Shown here piece after piece: positions 54,876 through 64,000 of a DNA stretch of 64,000 bases. The notes beneath the pieces are model-generated. The model worked only from the letters and a program-made list of their open reading frames with translations, did not search any database and was not told the origin of the DNA. A program made the position numbers and the translations under genes. How positions within the stretch are numbered: position 1 is the stretch's first letter; every line of letters starts with the position of its first letter. The DNA lies in assembly GCF_945957355.1 (NCBI RefSeq), contig NZ_CAMFKM010000005.1, positions 1 through 64,000 on the forward strand, read 5' to 3'. The DNA is from an uncultured Reyranella sp. Lineage in GTDB: Bacteria; Pseudomonadota; Alphaproteobacteria; Reyranellales; Reyranellaceae.

Positions 54876-55514
54876 CTACGCGGTCGGCTGATCCAGCACG
54901 CGCCACAGATACCAGCTCGCCACCGTGCGATACGGCCGCCACTTCTCGCCGGCCTTCTCCAGCGCCTTCGGCGACGGCAATGCCCGCTTGCGGAACGCCT
55001 TCGCGTAGGCCTTGCGGAGGCTATAGTCGTCGAGCGGCAGGATGTCGGGGCGGCCGAGGCGGAACATCAGGAACATCTCGGCGCTCCAGCGGCCGATGCC
55101 GCGGACCGTCACCAGGCGCTCGATCAGCTCGGCGTCGGGAATCGCCTGCGCCTCGTCGAGTGTCGGCAGTTCGCCGCTGTCGACGCGGCGCGCGAGATCC
55201 TGCACGGCCAGTACCTTGGCGCGCGACAGGCCGCAGCGACGCAACAGTTCCTCCGGCGTCTTCAGGATGTGGCGCGGTGTAAAGCCATCGGTGGCTTTGG
55301 AGTAGAGTGCCTCGACCCGGCCATAGATCGTCGCCGCTGCCTTGTTGGAGAGCTGCTGGTAGACGATGGCTTCTGCCAGCGAGCCGAACAGGCTGCGCGA
55401 GACCTTGAGCTGCATGCGGAACGGGCCGACCGTGTCGATGATCTCGGCCAGCGCCGGATCGGCGGCCCTGAGATGCGCGACGGCTCTTGCCGGCTTGAAT
55501 GGGAAGCCGCTCAT
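54876..55514 (-). CDS. DNA-3-methyladenine glycosylase II family (AlkA-like)
   Basis: 212 residues. HhH-GPD fold: 'AIVYQQLSNKAAATIYGRVE', the helix-hairpin-helix 'LVTVRGIGRWSAEMFLMFRL' and the catalytic Asp in 'ILPLDDYSLRKAYAKAF'. It removes alkylated bases in base-excision repair. It lacks the N-terminal Ada-like domain of E. coli AlkA, as is usual in this short branch. The ATG overlaps the stop of ogt (55511-55514), so the two repair genes are co-translated. Confidence 0.91.
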   Translation of the reverse strand: MSGFPFKPARAVAHLRAADPALAEIIDTVGPFRMQLKVSRSLFGSLAEAIVYQQLSNKAAATIYGRVEALYSKATDGFTPRHILKTPEELLRRCGLSRAKVLAVQDLARRVDSGELPTLDEAQAIPDAELIERLVTVRGIGRWSAEMFLMFRLGRPDILPLDDYSLRKAYAKAFRKRALPSPKALEKAGEKWRPYRTVASWYLWRVLDQPTA

Positions 55515-56062
55515 CGTGTCGCGAAGAGAGGACCCGCGCCGACCTCGGGCGCGCCCTCGATCTCCAGCATGCGCCGCTTGGTCGAGACGCCGCCATTGGC
55601 CGAGAAGCCGCCCATCTTTCCATCGGCGCCCAGCACGCGATGGCAGGGCACGATGATGGCGACCGGATTCCGGCCCAGCGCCTGGCCGACCTCGCGCGAT
55701 TCGTGCGGCACGCCGAGACGCCTGGCGATCTCGCCATAGGTCATGGTGCGGCCGGGCGGAATGCTGCGTGCCACCTCATAGACCCTTCGATGGAATTCGG
55801 GCGCCGCCTCGAGGTCGAGCGGGATGTCGGCGAGGTCGGCGGCGCCGCCCGCCAGCAGCGCCTGCACCCGGTCGAGCGCGCGCTGTACGCCGGCCGGCAC
55901 GGACGCCGCCTCGACGACGCCCGGCCAGCGCCGTTTCACGCGGGCGCGAGTCGCGGCCGGGGTCGGCTCGGGAAGCTGCAGGCCCGCGATGCCGCGGCCG
56001 CTCCAGGCGATGGCGCAGGTACCGATCGGCGTGTCGAACAGGGCAAAACCTTGGGCGCTCAT
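55511..56062 (-). CDS. ogt: methylated-DNA-protein cysteine methyltransferase
   Basis: 183 residues. 'TMTYGEIARRLGVPHESREV' (helix-turn-helix) and the acceptor motif 'IIVPCHRVLGADGKMGGFS' (Cys of PCHRV) are diagnostic. It transfers methyl groups from O6-methylguanine onto itself. No Ada regulatory domain is present. First gene of a two-gene alkylation-repair operon with the AlkA-like gene. Confidence 0.93.
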   Translation of the reverse strand: MSAQGFALFDTPIGTCAIAWSGRGIAGLQLPEPTPAATRARVKRRWPGVVEAASVPAGVQRALDRVQALLAGGAADLADIPLDLEAAPEFHRRVYEVARSIPPGRTMTYGEIARRLGVPHESREVGQALGRNPVAIIVPCHRVLGADGKMGGFSANGGVSTKRRMLEIEGAPEVGAGPLFATR

Positions 56063-56084
56063 GCCTCGACCTTTTCACCTAACC

Positions 56085-56110
56085 GGTCATCCCGTCAAGT
56101 CGGGATGGCC
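56085..56110. repeat. short GTCATCCCG inverted repeat
   Basis: GGTCATCCCG (56085-56094) pairs at nine of ten positions with 56101-56110 around a six-base loop. It lies in the divergent space between ogt and btaA, just upstream of the Pho box, and looks like a short relative of the GTCATCCCG element at 16311-16379. Confidence 0.5.
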
Positions 56111-56119
56111 CACAGGTAG

Positions 56120-56137
56120 CTGTCATCAAACTGGCAC
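56120..56137 (+). promoter_or_regulatory. Pho box upstream of btaAB
   Basis: CTGTCAT-CAAA-CTGGCAC: two seven-base half-sites separated by four bases, the exact PhoB box layout. The first half matches CTGTCAT at all seven positions, the second at five. It ends 48 bases before the btaA start codon, a usual distance for a PhoB-activated promoter whose box replaces the -35. A weak -10 (TCTAGC, 56146-56151) follows. Control by phosphate limitation fits what is known of bta genes in other Alphaproteobacteria. Confidence 0.7.
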
Positions 56138-56185
56138 CGACGACGTCTAGCGTCGGCGAGTCGATGTAGAGCCGGAGTCGTAGGG

Positions 56186-57418
56186 TTGATCCATCCGCGG
56201 GCCGAGAGCAATTCGCTCCTGAAGCAGGCGGTGCGCCGCCACAAGGTCATGTCCCGCGAAGGGATATTGGAGAAGCTGTTCGAGCGGCTGTTCCGCGGCC
56301 TCGTCTATGCCCAGATCTGGGAGGATCCCGAAGTCGACCTCGAGGCAATGGCGCTGACGGCGGATTGTCATGTTGTCGCCATCGCGTCGGGCGGCTGCAA
56401 CATCCTGTCCTATCTCACCGCCGATCCCGCACGCATCACCGCGGTCGACCTCAGCCGCGCCCATGTGGCGCTCAACCGGTTGAAGCTCACGGCGGCCCAG
56501 AGGCTGCCCTCCTGGTCGGACTACTATCGCTTCTTCGGTGCTGCCGACTCGCGCGAAAATCCGAGCCTGTACGACCGGGAGATCGCGCCGCATCTCGATG
56601 CCGAGAGCCGGGCCTATTGGGAAGGCCGCAGCCTTCACCGGGGCGGCCGTCGCCGCATCTCGATCTTCGCGCAGAACGCCTATCGTCACGGGGTGCTCGG
56701 CCGCTTCATCGGCGTGGCGCACGTCGCCGCGCGCGCCTACGGCGTCGACTTCGGCAAGCTGCTCGCCGCGCGGACGATCGAGGAGCAGCAGCGCTTCTTC
56801 GACACGGTGCTGGCGCCGCTGTTCGACAAGCCGGCGGTGCGCTGGGCCACGTCGAGCCGCCTGTCGCTCTACGGTCTCGGCATCCCGCCGGCACAGTACG
56901 AGGCGCTGGCCGGCGGCCGCGACATGGGCTCGGTGCTGCGTGACCGGGTGGAGCGGCTGGCCTGCGGCTTCAGCCTCGCGGACAACTACTTCGCCTGGCA
57001 GGCCTTCGGCCGCGCCTATGCGCGCGATGCCGGCGGGCCCTTGCCGCCCTATCTCCGGCAGGAGAATTTCGCCGCGGTAAAGCGCGGTGCCGAGAGGGTC
57101 GAGGTGATGAACCGCTCGGTAACGGACTATCTCGCCTCCTGTCCCGCGGGTTCGCGCGATCGCTATGTGCTGCTCGATGCCCAGGACTGGATGACCGACG
57201 CCCAGCTCAACGCGCTATGGGCCGAGATCACCCGAACGGCGCGGCCGGGCGCCCGTGTGATCTTCCGCACCGCCGCCGAGCCCTCGCTGCTGCCCGGCCG
57301 CGTCGCCCCGGCGCTGCTCGACCAGTGGCATTATGAAGCCGACGCGTCGCTCGGCTTCACCGCGCGCGACCGGTCGGCCATCTACGGCGGTTTCCATCTC
57401 TATGTGCTGAAGCCGTGA
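56186..57418 (+). CDS. btaA: S-adenosylmethionine:diacylglycerol 3-amino-3-carboxypropyltransferase
   Basis: 410 residues from TTG 56186; homologues also have about 25 residues before 'SREGILEKLFERLFRGLVYA', which supports this start. 'QIWEDPEVDLEAMAL' and 'VVAIASGGCNILSYL' (SAM-binding loop) are the BtaA/DUF3419 signatures. BtaA moves the 3-amino-3-carboxypropyl group of SAM onto diacylglycerol, the first step to the phosphorus-free betaine lipid DGTS. btaB overlaps its stop (57415-57418). Confidence 0.9.
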   Translation: MIHPRAESNSLLKQAVRRHKVMSREGILEKLFERLFRGLVYAQIWEDPEVDLEAMALTADCHVVAIASGGCNILSYLTADPARITAVDLSRAHVALNRLKLTAAQRLPSWSDYYRFFGAADSRENPSLYDREIAPHLDAESRAYWEGRSLHRGGRRRISIFAQNAYRHGVLGRFIGVAHVAARAYGVDFGKLLAARTIEEQQRFFDTVLAPLFDKPAVRWATSSRLSLYGLGIPPAQYEALAGGRDMGSVLRDRVERLACGFSLADNYFAWQAFGRAYARDAGGPLPPYLRQENFAAVKRGAERVEVMNRSVTDYLASCPAGSRDRYVLLDAQDWMTDAQLNALWAEITRTARPGARVIFRTAAEPSLLPGRVAPALLDQWHYEADASLGFTARDRSAIYGGFHLYVLKP

Positions 57419-58071
57419 GCACGACCCTCGCGAACGCCGGTCTGATGGACCGGATCTATCGCCGCCAGCGCCACGTCTACGATCTCAGCCGCAAATACTA
57501 TCTGCTGGGCCGCGACCGGCTGATCGACGGGCTGGCGCCGCCGCCCGGCGGCCGCGTGCTGGAGATCGGCTGCGGCACCGCCCGCAACCTGATCGCGGTG
57601 GCGCATCGCCACCCCGCCGCACCACTGTTCGGGATCGACCTCTCCCTGGAAATGCTCGACACGGCGCGTCGCCGCGTCGACCGGGAAGGGCTGGGCATGC
57701 GCATCCGCCTGGCCCATGCCGACGCCACCGGCTTCGACCCCGCGCCGCTGTTCGGTGTACCGGGCTTCTCGCGGATTTTCTTTTCCTACACGCTGTCGAT
57801 GATCCCGGAGTGGGAGAGGGCGCTCGCCCAATCGGTCGTCTGGCTGCAGCCGGGCGGCGAACTGCATCTCGTCGATTTCGGTGGCCAGGAGCGGCTTCCC
57901 CGATGGTTCCGAGGCGGCCTGCGCCAGTGGCTGGCGCTGTTCCACGTGATTCCGCGCGATGCGCTGGAGGGCGCTCTTGCGCGGCTCCCCGGCGACATCG
58001 ACGTCCGGCGCTTCGAACGGCCCCATCTCGGCTACGCCCAGTACGCCGTCTGCCGTCGCGCGGCCCCCTGA
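57415..58071 (+). CDS. btaB: diacylglyceryl-homoserine N-methyltransferase
   Basis: 218 residues. 'RIYRRQRHVYDLSRKYYLLG' near the N-terminus and the SAM site 'VLEIGCGTARNLIAVA' (about 49-64) are typical of BtaB. It methylates diacylglyceryl-homoserine three times to DGTS. GTG 57415 overlaps the btaA stop, so the two enzymes are made together. Confidence 0.89.
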   Translation: MSTTLANAGLMDRIYRRQRHVYDLSRKYYLLGRDRLIDGLAPPPGGRVLEIGCGTARNLIAVAHRHPAAPLFGIDLSLEMLDTARRRVDREGLGMRIRLAHADATGFDPAPLFGVPGFSRIFFSYTLSMIPEWERALAQSVVWLQPGGELHLVDFGGQERLPRWFRGGLRQWLALFHVIPRDALEGALARLPGDIDVRRFERPHLGYAQYAVCRRAAP

Positions 58072-58200
58072 AAGCGACATTCCGCCATCCCCTCAAAGAC
58101 ATGGCGCCCCTGTCCCAGGGGCATCGCGCAGGCCATTGGCAACCGCCTGTGGCGGGTGCTAACCCCAATGCAACGATTGCCTGAGTCGGGAGTACCCAAG

Positions 58201-59403
<1,203 letters not shown>

Positions 59404-59426
59404 GTCTCGACACCGGGATCTTTTCT

Positions 59427-59449
59427 GAAGCGCGCGGCGCCCGCGCTTC
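59427..59449. terminator. hairpin after the thiolase gene
   Basis: GAAGCGCG and CGCGCTTC pair around a seven-base loop, 23 bases after the stop. The TTTT at 59421-59424 is on the near side. A second palindrome lies further on (59487-59504). Confidence 0.4.
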
Positions 59450-59486
59450 GGTCGCTGCGCTTCCTGCAGCGCTACACGCCGCCAAT

Positions 59487-59504
59487 GCTGCGCCAAGGCG
59501 CAGC
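59487..59504. terminator. palindrome at the 3' end of pncA
   Basis: GCTGCGCC-AA-GGCGCAGC lies two bases beyond the pncA stop, in the space between convergent pcaF and pncA. A transcript-end structure for the minus-strand operon is likely; on that strand the T-run is missing. Confidence 0.45.
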
Positions 59505-59506
59505 GT

Positions 59507-60115
59507 TTAGGCCGTAGCGTTCAGATTGATCCCCGCGCGGCGCATGTCGCTCATCATGCGCTTGCGGCTGTCGTCGAGATCGATGGCGGCCGTCGCCTCG
59601 ACCACGACGGCCACGTCGAAGCCGGCCTGCCGCGCATCGATCGCCGACCAGGCGACGCAGTAGTCGAGGGCCAGGCCGCAGAAGATGAGCTTCGTGAACC
59701 CGCGCGCCTTCAGGTAGCCGTCGAGGCCGGTTCGGGTCATGCGGTCGTTCTCGCGGAACGCCGAATAGGAATCGATGCCGGTGTGGAAGCCCTTGCGCAC
59801 GATCATCTGCGCCTTGGTGATCTCCAGCCCGGGATGGAACGCCGCACCCGCCGTGCCCTGGACGCAATGATCCGGCCACAGGACCTGCGGACCGTAGGGG
59901 AACTGCACGGTCGAGAAGGGCTCCGCGTCCAGCCACGAGCTGGCGAACGAGGCGTGGCCCGGTGGATGCCAGTCCTGCGTCAGCACGACATGGTCGTGGC
60001 GGCCGATCAGGCGATTGACCAGCGGGACGATGGCATTGGCGCCGGCAACGGCCAGCGCACCGCCCTCGCAGAAGTCGTTCTGCACGTCGACGACGATCAG
60101 GGCCTCGTTCGGCAT
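59507..60115 (-). CDS. pncA: nicotinamidase
   Basis: 202 residues. The Asp of 'ALIVVDVQNDFCEGGALAV' (6-24), 'DWHPPGHASF' (metal His), the Lys of 'MIVRKGFHTG' and Cys of 'CGLALDYCVAWSA' complete the triad. It turns nicotinamide into nicotinate for NAD recycling. It starts 13 bases after the tgt stop, as the last gene of queA-tgt-pncA. Confidence 0.93.
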   Translation of the reverse strand: MPNEALIVVDVQNDFCEGGALAVAGANAIVPLVNRLIGRHDHVVLTQDWHPPGHASFASSWLDAEPFSTVQFPYGPQVLWPDHCVQGTAGAAFHPGLEITKAQMIVRKGFHTGIDSYSAFRENDRMTRTGLDGYLKARGFTKLIFCGLALDYCVAWSAIDARQAGFDVAVVVEATAAIDLDDSRKRMMSDMRRAGINLNATA

Positions 60116-60128
60116 CCGGTACGCTCCG

Positions 60129-61253
60129 TCACAATGGGGGGATGTCGCCCAGTGCCTGGTCGCTCTCGAACGACGCGATCCAGGAATCCAGGGTCTTGCC
60201 TTCGATGGCGCCGCGCAAGCCGCGCATGATGTCCTGATAATAGTGAAGGTTGTGCCAGGTGAGCAGCATCACACCCAGTATTTCATCGGCGCGAATCAGG
60301 TGATGGAGATACGCGCGGCTGTGATGCCGACAGGCGGGGCAGGCGCAGTGCTCGTCGATCGGACGCGGATCGTCGCGATGGCGGGCGTTGCGCATGTTGA
60401 GCTCGCCGCGCCGGGTGAAAGCCTGGGCCGTGCGGCCCGAACGCGTCGGCATCACGCAGTCGAACATGTCGATGCCGCGCTTCACCGCGCCCACGATGTC
60501 GCCGGGACGGCCCACGCCCATCAGGTAACGGGGCCGGTCGGCCGGCAGCATCGGCACCGTATAGTCGAGCGTGCCGAACATCAGCGCCTGGCCCTCGCCC
60601 ACGGCCAGGCCGCCGACCGCATAGCCGTCGAAGCCGATGTCGATCAGCGCCTTCGCGCTTTCAGCGCGCAACTCGGGGAAGGTGCTGCCCTGGACGATGC
60701 CGAACAGGCCGTAGCCCGGGCGCTCGACGAAGGCCCGGCGGCCGCGTTCGGCCCACTTCATGGAGAGGCGCATCGAGAAGGCGGCTTCCGGCTCCTCGAC
60801 CGGCCAGCTGGTGCATTCGTCGAACGACATGGTGATGTCGGCGTCGAGCAGGCGCTGGATACCGATCGAGCTCTCGGGGGTCAGGCGATGCTGCGAGCCG
60901 TCTATCGGCGAGCGGAAGGTGACGCCGTCGGGGTCGAGCTTGCGCAGCTCCTTGAGCGACATGACCTGGAAGCCGCCTGAGTCGGTCAGGATCGGACCCG
61001 GCCAGTTCATGAACTTGTGCAGGCCGCCCAGCGCCGCCACGCGCTCGGCGCCCGGCCGCAGCATCAGGTGGAAGGTGTTGCCCAGCACGATCTCCGCGCC
61101 GGTCTCGGCCACCGACTGCGGCAGCATCGCCTTCACGGTGCCGGCGGTGCCGACGGGCATGAAGGCCGGCGTCTCGATCGTGCCGTGCGCGGTCGTGATG
61201 CGGCCGCGGCGGGCCGCGCCGTCGCTGCCCAGTCGCTCGTAGGAAAGGCTCAT
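60129..61253 (-). CDS. tgt: tRNA-guanine transglycosylase
   Basis: 374 residues. The catalytic Asp near 92 is in '[12 protein letters not shown]', the second Asp in '[19 protein letters not shown]', and the zinc site is C-x-C-x2-C in '[10 protein letters not shown]' with a His in '[10 protein letters not shown]'. It exchanges guanine for preQ1 at position 34 of tRNAs. ATG 61253 overlaps the queA stop, as in many bacteria. Confidence 0.95.
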   Translation of the reverse strand: MSLSYERLGSDGAARRGRITTAHGTIETPAFMPVGTAGTVKAMLPQSVAETGAEIVLGNTFHLMLRPGAERVAALGGLHKFMNWPGPILTDSGGFQVMSLKELRKLDPDGVTFRSPIDGSQHRLTPESSIGIQRLLDADITMSFDECTSWPVEEPEAAFSMRLSMKWAERGRRAFVERPGYGLFGIVQGSTFPELRAESAKALIDIGFDGYAVGGLAVGEGQALMFGTLDYTVPMLPADRPRYLMGVGRPGDIVGAVKRGIDMFDCVMPTRSGRTAQAFTRRGELNMRNARHRDDPRPIDEHCACPACRHHSRAYLHHLIRADEILGVMLLTWHNLHYYQDIMRGLRGAIEGKTLDSWIASFESDQALGDIPPL

Positions 61254-62293
61254 CGGCGCAACAGACAACAATCGCCGTAGGAATAGAAGCGGTATCGCTC
61301 CCGCACGGCATGGGCATAGGCCTGCTTCATGCGGTCCAGCCCGGCGAAGGCCGAGACCAGCATGAACAGGGTCGAGCGCGGCAGGTGGAAGTTGGTCAGC
61401 AGGAGGTCGACCGCACGGAACTTGAACCCTGGCGTGATGAAGATGTCGGTCTCGCCGCTCCACGGTTTGATGGCGCCGTCATGCTCCCGTGCCACGGTTT
61501 CGAGCAGGCGCAACGAGGTCGTGCCGATCGAGACGATGCGGCCGCCCAGGATGCGCGTGGCCTCGACGGCGCGCGCGGTGGCGGCGGAAACCTCTCCCCA
61601 TTCGGCATGCATCGTGTGGGCGTCGGTGTCGTCGACCCTCACCGGCTGGAAGGTGCCCGCGCCGACATGCAGCGTGACACCTGCCGTGGTGACGCCGCTG
61701 TCGGCGAGGGCGGCCATCAGGTCCGGCGTGAAATGCAGGCCGGCAGTGGGCGCCGCGACGGACCCGTCGTTCCTGGCGAACAGAGTCTGATAATCCTTCC
61801 GGTCCTGCGCGTCGGCGGTGCCGCCGCGGATGTAGGGAGGCAGGGGTACCGTGCCTTCCTGTTCCAGCGCTGTGAGAAAGGCGTGACCCTCCTGGTCGAA
61901 GGCCAGCACCAGCGAACCGTCTTCGTCCTTGGATTCGACGAGCGCGCGGAGACCCGAGAAGACCAGCACATCGCCGCGCCGCAGCCGCTTTCCGGGACGC
62001 GCGAAGGCGCGCCAGCGCCGGTTGCCGAGATCGCGGATCAGCAGCGCCTCGACCGCCACGTCCTGGCGCAAGCCGTCGCCTGGCCGGATACCTCTCAGGC
62101 GCGCGGGAATTACCCGGGTGTCGTTGAAGACCAGCAGATCGCCGCGCCGCAGCAGGCCCGGCAGCGAACGCACCGTGCGGTCGTGCAGCACCTCGCCCGT
62201 GACGTCGAGCAGGCGCGCGGAGTCGCGCGGAGAGACAGGCCGCTGGGCGATCAATTCGTCCGGCAGCTCGAAATCAAAAAGATCGACGCGCAT
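61250..62293 (-). CDS. queA: S-adenosylmethionine:tRNA ribosyltransferase-isomerase
   Basis: 347 residues. '[18 protein letters not shown]' (7-24), '[13 protein letters not shown]', 'GLHFTPDLM', '[10 protein letters not shown]' and '[20 protein letters not shown]' are QueA signatures. It uses SAM to turn preQ1 in tRNA into epoxyqueuosine. Followed by tgt with a four-base overlap. Confidence 0.95.
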   Translation of the reverse strand: MRVDLFDFELPDELIAQRPVSPRDSARLLDVTGEVLHDRTVRSLPGLLRRGDLLVFNDTRVIPARLRGIRPGDGLRQDVAVEALLIRDLGNRRWRAFARPGKRLRRGDVLVFSGLRALVESKDEDGSLVLAFDQEGHAFLTALEQEGTVPLPPYIRGGTADAQDRKDYQTLFARNDGSVAAPTAGLHFTPDLMAALADSGVTTAGVTLHVGAGTFQPVRVDDTDAHTMHAEWGEVSAATARAVEATRILGGRIVSIGTTSLRLLETVAREHDGAIKPWSGETDIFITPGFKFRAVDLLLTNFHLPRSTLFMLVSAFAGLDRMKQAYAHAVRERYRFYSYGDCCLLRR

Positions 62294-62313
62294 CTAGAGC
62301 AGGGAGGCTTTCA

Positions 62314-63441
62314 TCAGGTCTGGCCGATATCCATGACCACGTCGTCGGTATCGTCGGCGGGCGGCTGGGCATTGAGGTCGGCCAGGGCCACGAAGCGGTG
62401 CACGCCGTCGACCTCGATCCTCTTCACCCGCGCGCGGGTCTCCAGGCAATGGAGGTGCGCCAGGGTCTCGCCGAAGGCGAAGACGATCTGGTTGTTGTCG
62501 AGATGGCGCGGGAACAGGACCGGCACCATGTCCCAGCCGGTCGCACCCTCTGGACCCCGGGCGGCGATCGCCAGCTCCATGTCGTTCAGCCGCGCATCGT
62601 GATGGGCGATGAGCTGGTCGAGGCGCGTGTGCAGGCCGATGAAGGGGAAGCCGTGGCTCGGCAGCACCAGCGCGTCCGCGGGCAGGCGGCGAAAGCGCGA
62701 GAAACCGTCGAGGAACCAGGTCAGGGCGTCGGCCAGCGGCTCATTGGGCCACACGCCGACATTGGTGCTGATCTTGGGCAGCACCTGATCGCCCGCGATC
62801 ATCACGTTGAGTTCGGGACACCAGAGCGAGGCATGCTCGGGTGCATGGCCGCGGCCCACGATGACGTCCCAGCGATGGCCGCCGATGGTGATCGGGTGCG
62901 CATGGATCATGCGCCGGAAGGCGGTCGGTAGCGGCACCACGCCCTTGGCGTAGCCGCCCTTGTGGCGATGGAAGTTGGCGATACGGTCGGGCGGCACGCC
63001 ATTGCGCGCGACGTGCGCGGCGCGCGTCTCCTCGCTCTCGACGAAGTCGTTGCGCGCGGCCTGCGCGCTCATGTACTCGCCGAGCGTCATATAGAGCGGT
63101 GCGTTCCAGCGCTCGCACAGCCACCCCGCGAGGCCGATATGGTCGGGATGGAGATGCGTGCCGATCACGCGCACCACCGGCTTGCCCTGGAGCTTTTCGG
63201 CGAAGATCTTCTCCCAGAGGGTTCGCGTGTCCTGCGAATTGATCCCGGTGTCGACGATCGTCCAGCCGTCCTTCTCCTCGATCAGCCACAGGTTGATGTG
63301 GTTGAGCTGGAACGGCAGCGGCATGCGCAGCCAGTAGATGCCGGGGGCGACGTTCTTGATGTCGCCGGGTTCCGGCACGTCACCGCAGGGAAAGCGAAGC
63401 TGGGCCAGCAGGCGCTGGGACTCGGAGAGGGCGTCAGGCAT
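62314..63441 (-). CDS. metallo-beta-lactamase-fold hydrolase
   Basis: 375 residues. The metal motif '[17 protein letters not shown]' (H-x-H-x-D-H, near 94), '[12 protein letters not shown]' (third His) and 'MIAGDQVLP' (bridging Asp) are intact. A C-terminal helical extension (about 290-375) follows, as in the lactamase_B/C group with LACTB2-like proteins. The substrate is unknown. It sits 20 bases upstream of queA and 57 bases downstream of purD, all on the minus strand. Confidence 0.86.
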   Translation of the reverse strand: MPDALSESQRLLAQLRFPCGDVPEPGDIKNVAPGIYWLRMPLPFQLNHINLWLIEEKDGWTIVDTGINSQDTRTLWEKIFAEKLQGKPVVRVIGTHLHPDHIGLAGWLCERWNAPLYMTLGEYMSAQAARNDFVESEETRAAHVARNGVPPDRIANFHRHKGGYAKGVVPLPTAFRRMIHAHPITIGGHRWDVIVGRGHAPEHASLWCPELNVMIAGDQVLPKISTNVGVWPNEPLADALTWFLDGFSRFRRLPADALVLPSHGFPFIGLHTRLDQLIAHHDARLNDMELAIAARGPEGATGWDMVPVLFPRHLDNNQIVFAFGETLAHLHCLETRARVKRIEVDGVHRFVALADLNAQPPADDTDDVVMDIGQT

Positions 63442-63498
63442 GGGGCGAAACTAGATGATTCTCCCGCCCCCGTCTCCGGGGGAGGGCGCATGCCAGCT

Positions 63499-64000
63499 TT
63501 ACGAGTGTTTGAGCGCCCGCCAGGCGATGTCCTTGCGGTAGAAGCCTTCGGGCCAGTCGATCAGGTCGATGGCGCGGTAGGCACGGGCACGGGCTTCCTC
63601 GACCGTCGGGGCCATGGCGCTGATGTTCAGGACACGGCCGCCATTGGCCAGGATCTTCCCATCCGGGCCGGCCTTGGTGCCGGCGTGGAAGATCTGCACG
63701 CCCTCGACCTTCGCGGCCTCGTCCAGCCCGCGGATCTCGCTGCCCTTGGGATAGGAGTCGGGATAGCCCCTGGTCGCCATGATCACGGTGACTGCGGCGT
63801 CGGGCGACCAGCGGAGGTCGAGATGCTTCAGCCCGCCCTCGGCGCTGGCCAGCAATGCCGGCACGAGGTCGGACTTGAGGCGCATCATCAGCACCTGGGT
63901 CTCGGGATCGCCGAAGCGGCAATTGTATTCGACCAGCCGCGGTCCCTTGGCGTCGATCATCAGGCCGGCGTAGAGCACGCCCCGGAACGGCGTGCCGGCC
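63499..64000 (-). CDS. purD: phosphoribosylamine-glycine ligase, C-terminal part
   Basis: Partial: the gene enters from the right edge and ends at 63499. About 167 residues are visible. '[12 protein letters not shown]', '[19 protein letters not shown]' (metal-binding Glu/Asn of the ATP-grasp) and the C-terminal domain '[18 protein letters not shown]' and '[19 protein letters not shown]' are PurD hallmarks. It joins glycine to phosphoribosylamine in purine synthesis. Confidence 0.93.
   Translation of the reverse strand, partial: AGTPFRGVLYAGLMIDAKGPRLVEYNCRFGDPETQVLMMRLKSDLVPALLASAEGGLKHLDLRWSPDAAVTVIMATRGYPDSYPKGSEIRGLDEAAKVEGVQIFHAGTKAGPDGKILANGGRVLNISAMAPTVEEARARAYRAIDLIDWPEGFYRKDIAWRALKHS

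Noticed and set aside
56131..56150. Sigma-54 promoter (TGGCAC at 56132-56137)
   Set aside because: The -12 element (TTGC) is missing at the required spacing; TGGCAC is better read as part of the second Pho half-site.

Overview
The window is about 64 kb of GC-rich, gene-dense chromosome. The dnaK-like housekeeping set, the dgt-argS-SPOR-nagZ-scpA-scpB-tatABC-serS-surE-pcm-nlpD gene order and the many catabolic enzymes point to an alphaproteobacterium. A soil or water Rhodospirillales/Hyphomicrobiales-type organism (for example Reyranella-like) fits best, but this is inferred from gene content and not from a marker gene. I see no rRNA, tRNA, CRISPR array, insertion sequence or prophage gene. 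Both ends cut genes: an M20-type amidohydrolase at the left and purD at the right.

Layout. 1-16.9 kb is an accessory catabolic stretch. It holds a divergent pair for ureide breakdown (M20 hydrolase / PuuE allantoinase), an amidohydrolase-EamA-aminotransferase operon, a flavin monooxygenase with an extra N-terminal domain, an amidohydrolase/aldo-keto reductase pair, GST, a TauD/TfdA dioxygenase, an aldolase-dehydrogenase fusion, an orphan Bug-type binding protein and a quinone-oxidoreductase-like MDR. 16.4-30.8 kb is a core block on the + strand (apart from gpt): TerC, universal stress protein, dNTPase, ArgS, a SPOR protein, NagZ, ScpA/ScpB, TatABC, SerS, SurE, Pcm and an NlpD-like lipoprotein. 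30.8-38.5 kb mixes core genes (Uup, PrfC, M20 dipeptidase) with three poorly characterised ones: a DUF1491 protein, an orphan 309-residue protein, and a membrane-anchored protein with a HEPN-like motif and acidic tandem repeats.

38.8-54.8 kb is again catabolic. It has a D-aminoacylase, an amidohydrolase, a class III CoA-transferase, two tandem RidA paralogues, an FAD-linked D-2-hydroxyacid dehydrogenase, a thiolase-SDR-class III cyclase operon, a flavodoxin, two tandem enoyl-CoA hydratase paralogues with a gluconolactonase, a patatin-like lipase and malonyl-CoA decarboxylase. 54.9-64 kb holds an alkylation-repair pair (AlkA-like, Ogt), the betaine-lipid operon btaAB behind a recognisable Pho box, a 3-oxoadipyl-CoA-type thiolase, and a minus-strand run purD / MBL hydrolase / queA / tgt / pncA.

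Intergenic spaces are short (none above 300 bases). Several carry long inverted repeats of at least three sequence families, mostly at 3' ends of genes, where they may act as terminators or mRNA stabilisers. The most interesting items are the HEPN-like, repeat-tailed membrane protein, the Pho box in front of btaAB, the nucleotide cyclase placed at the end of an acyl-CoA/steroid-type catabolic operon, and the very acidic extension on ScpB.
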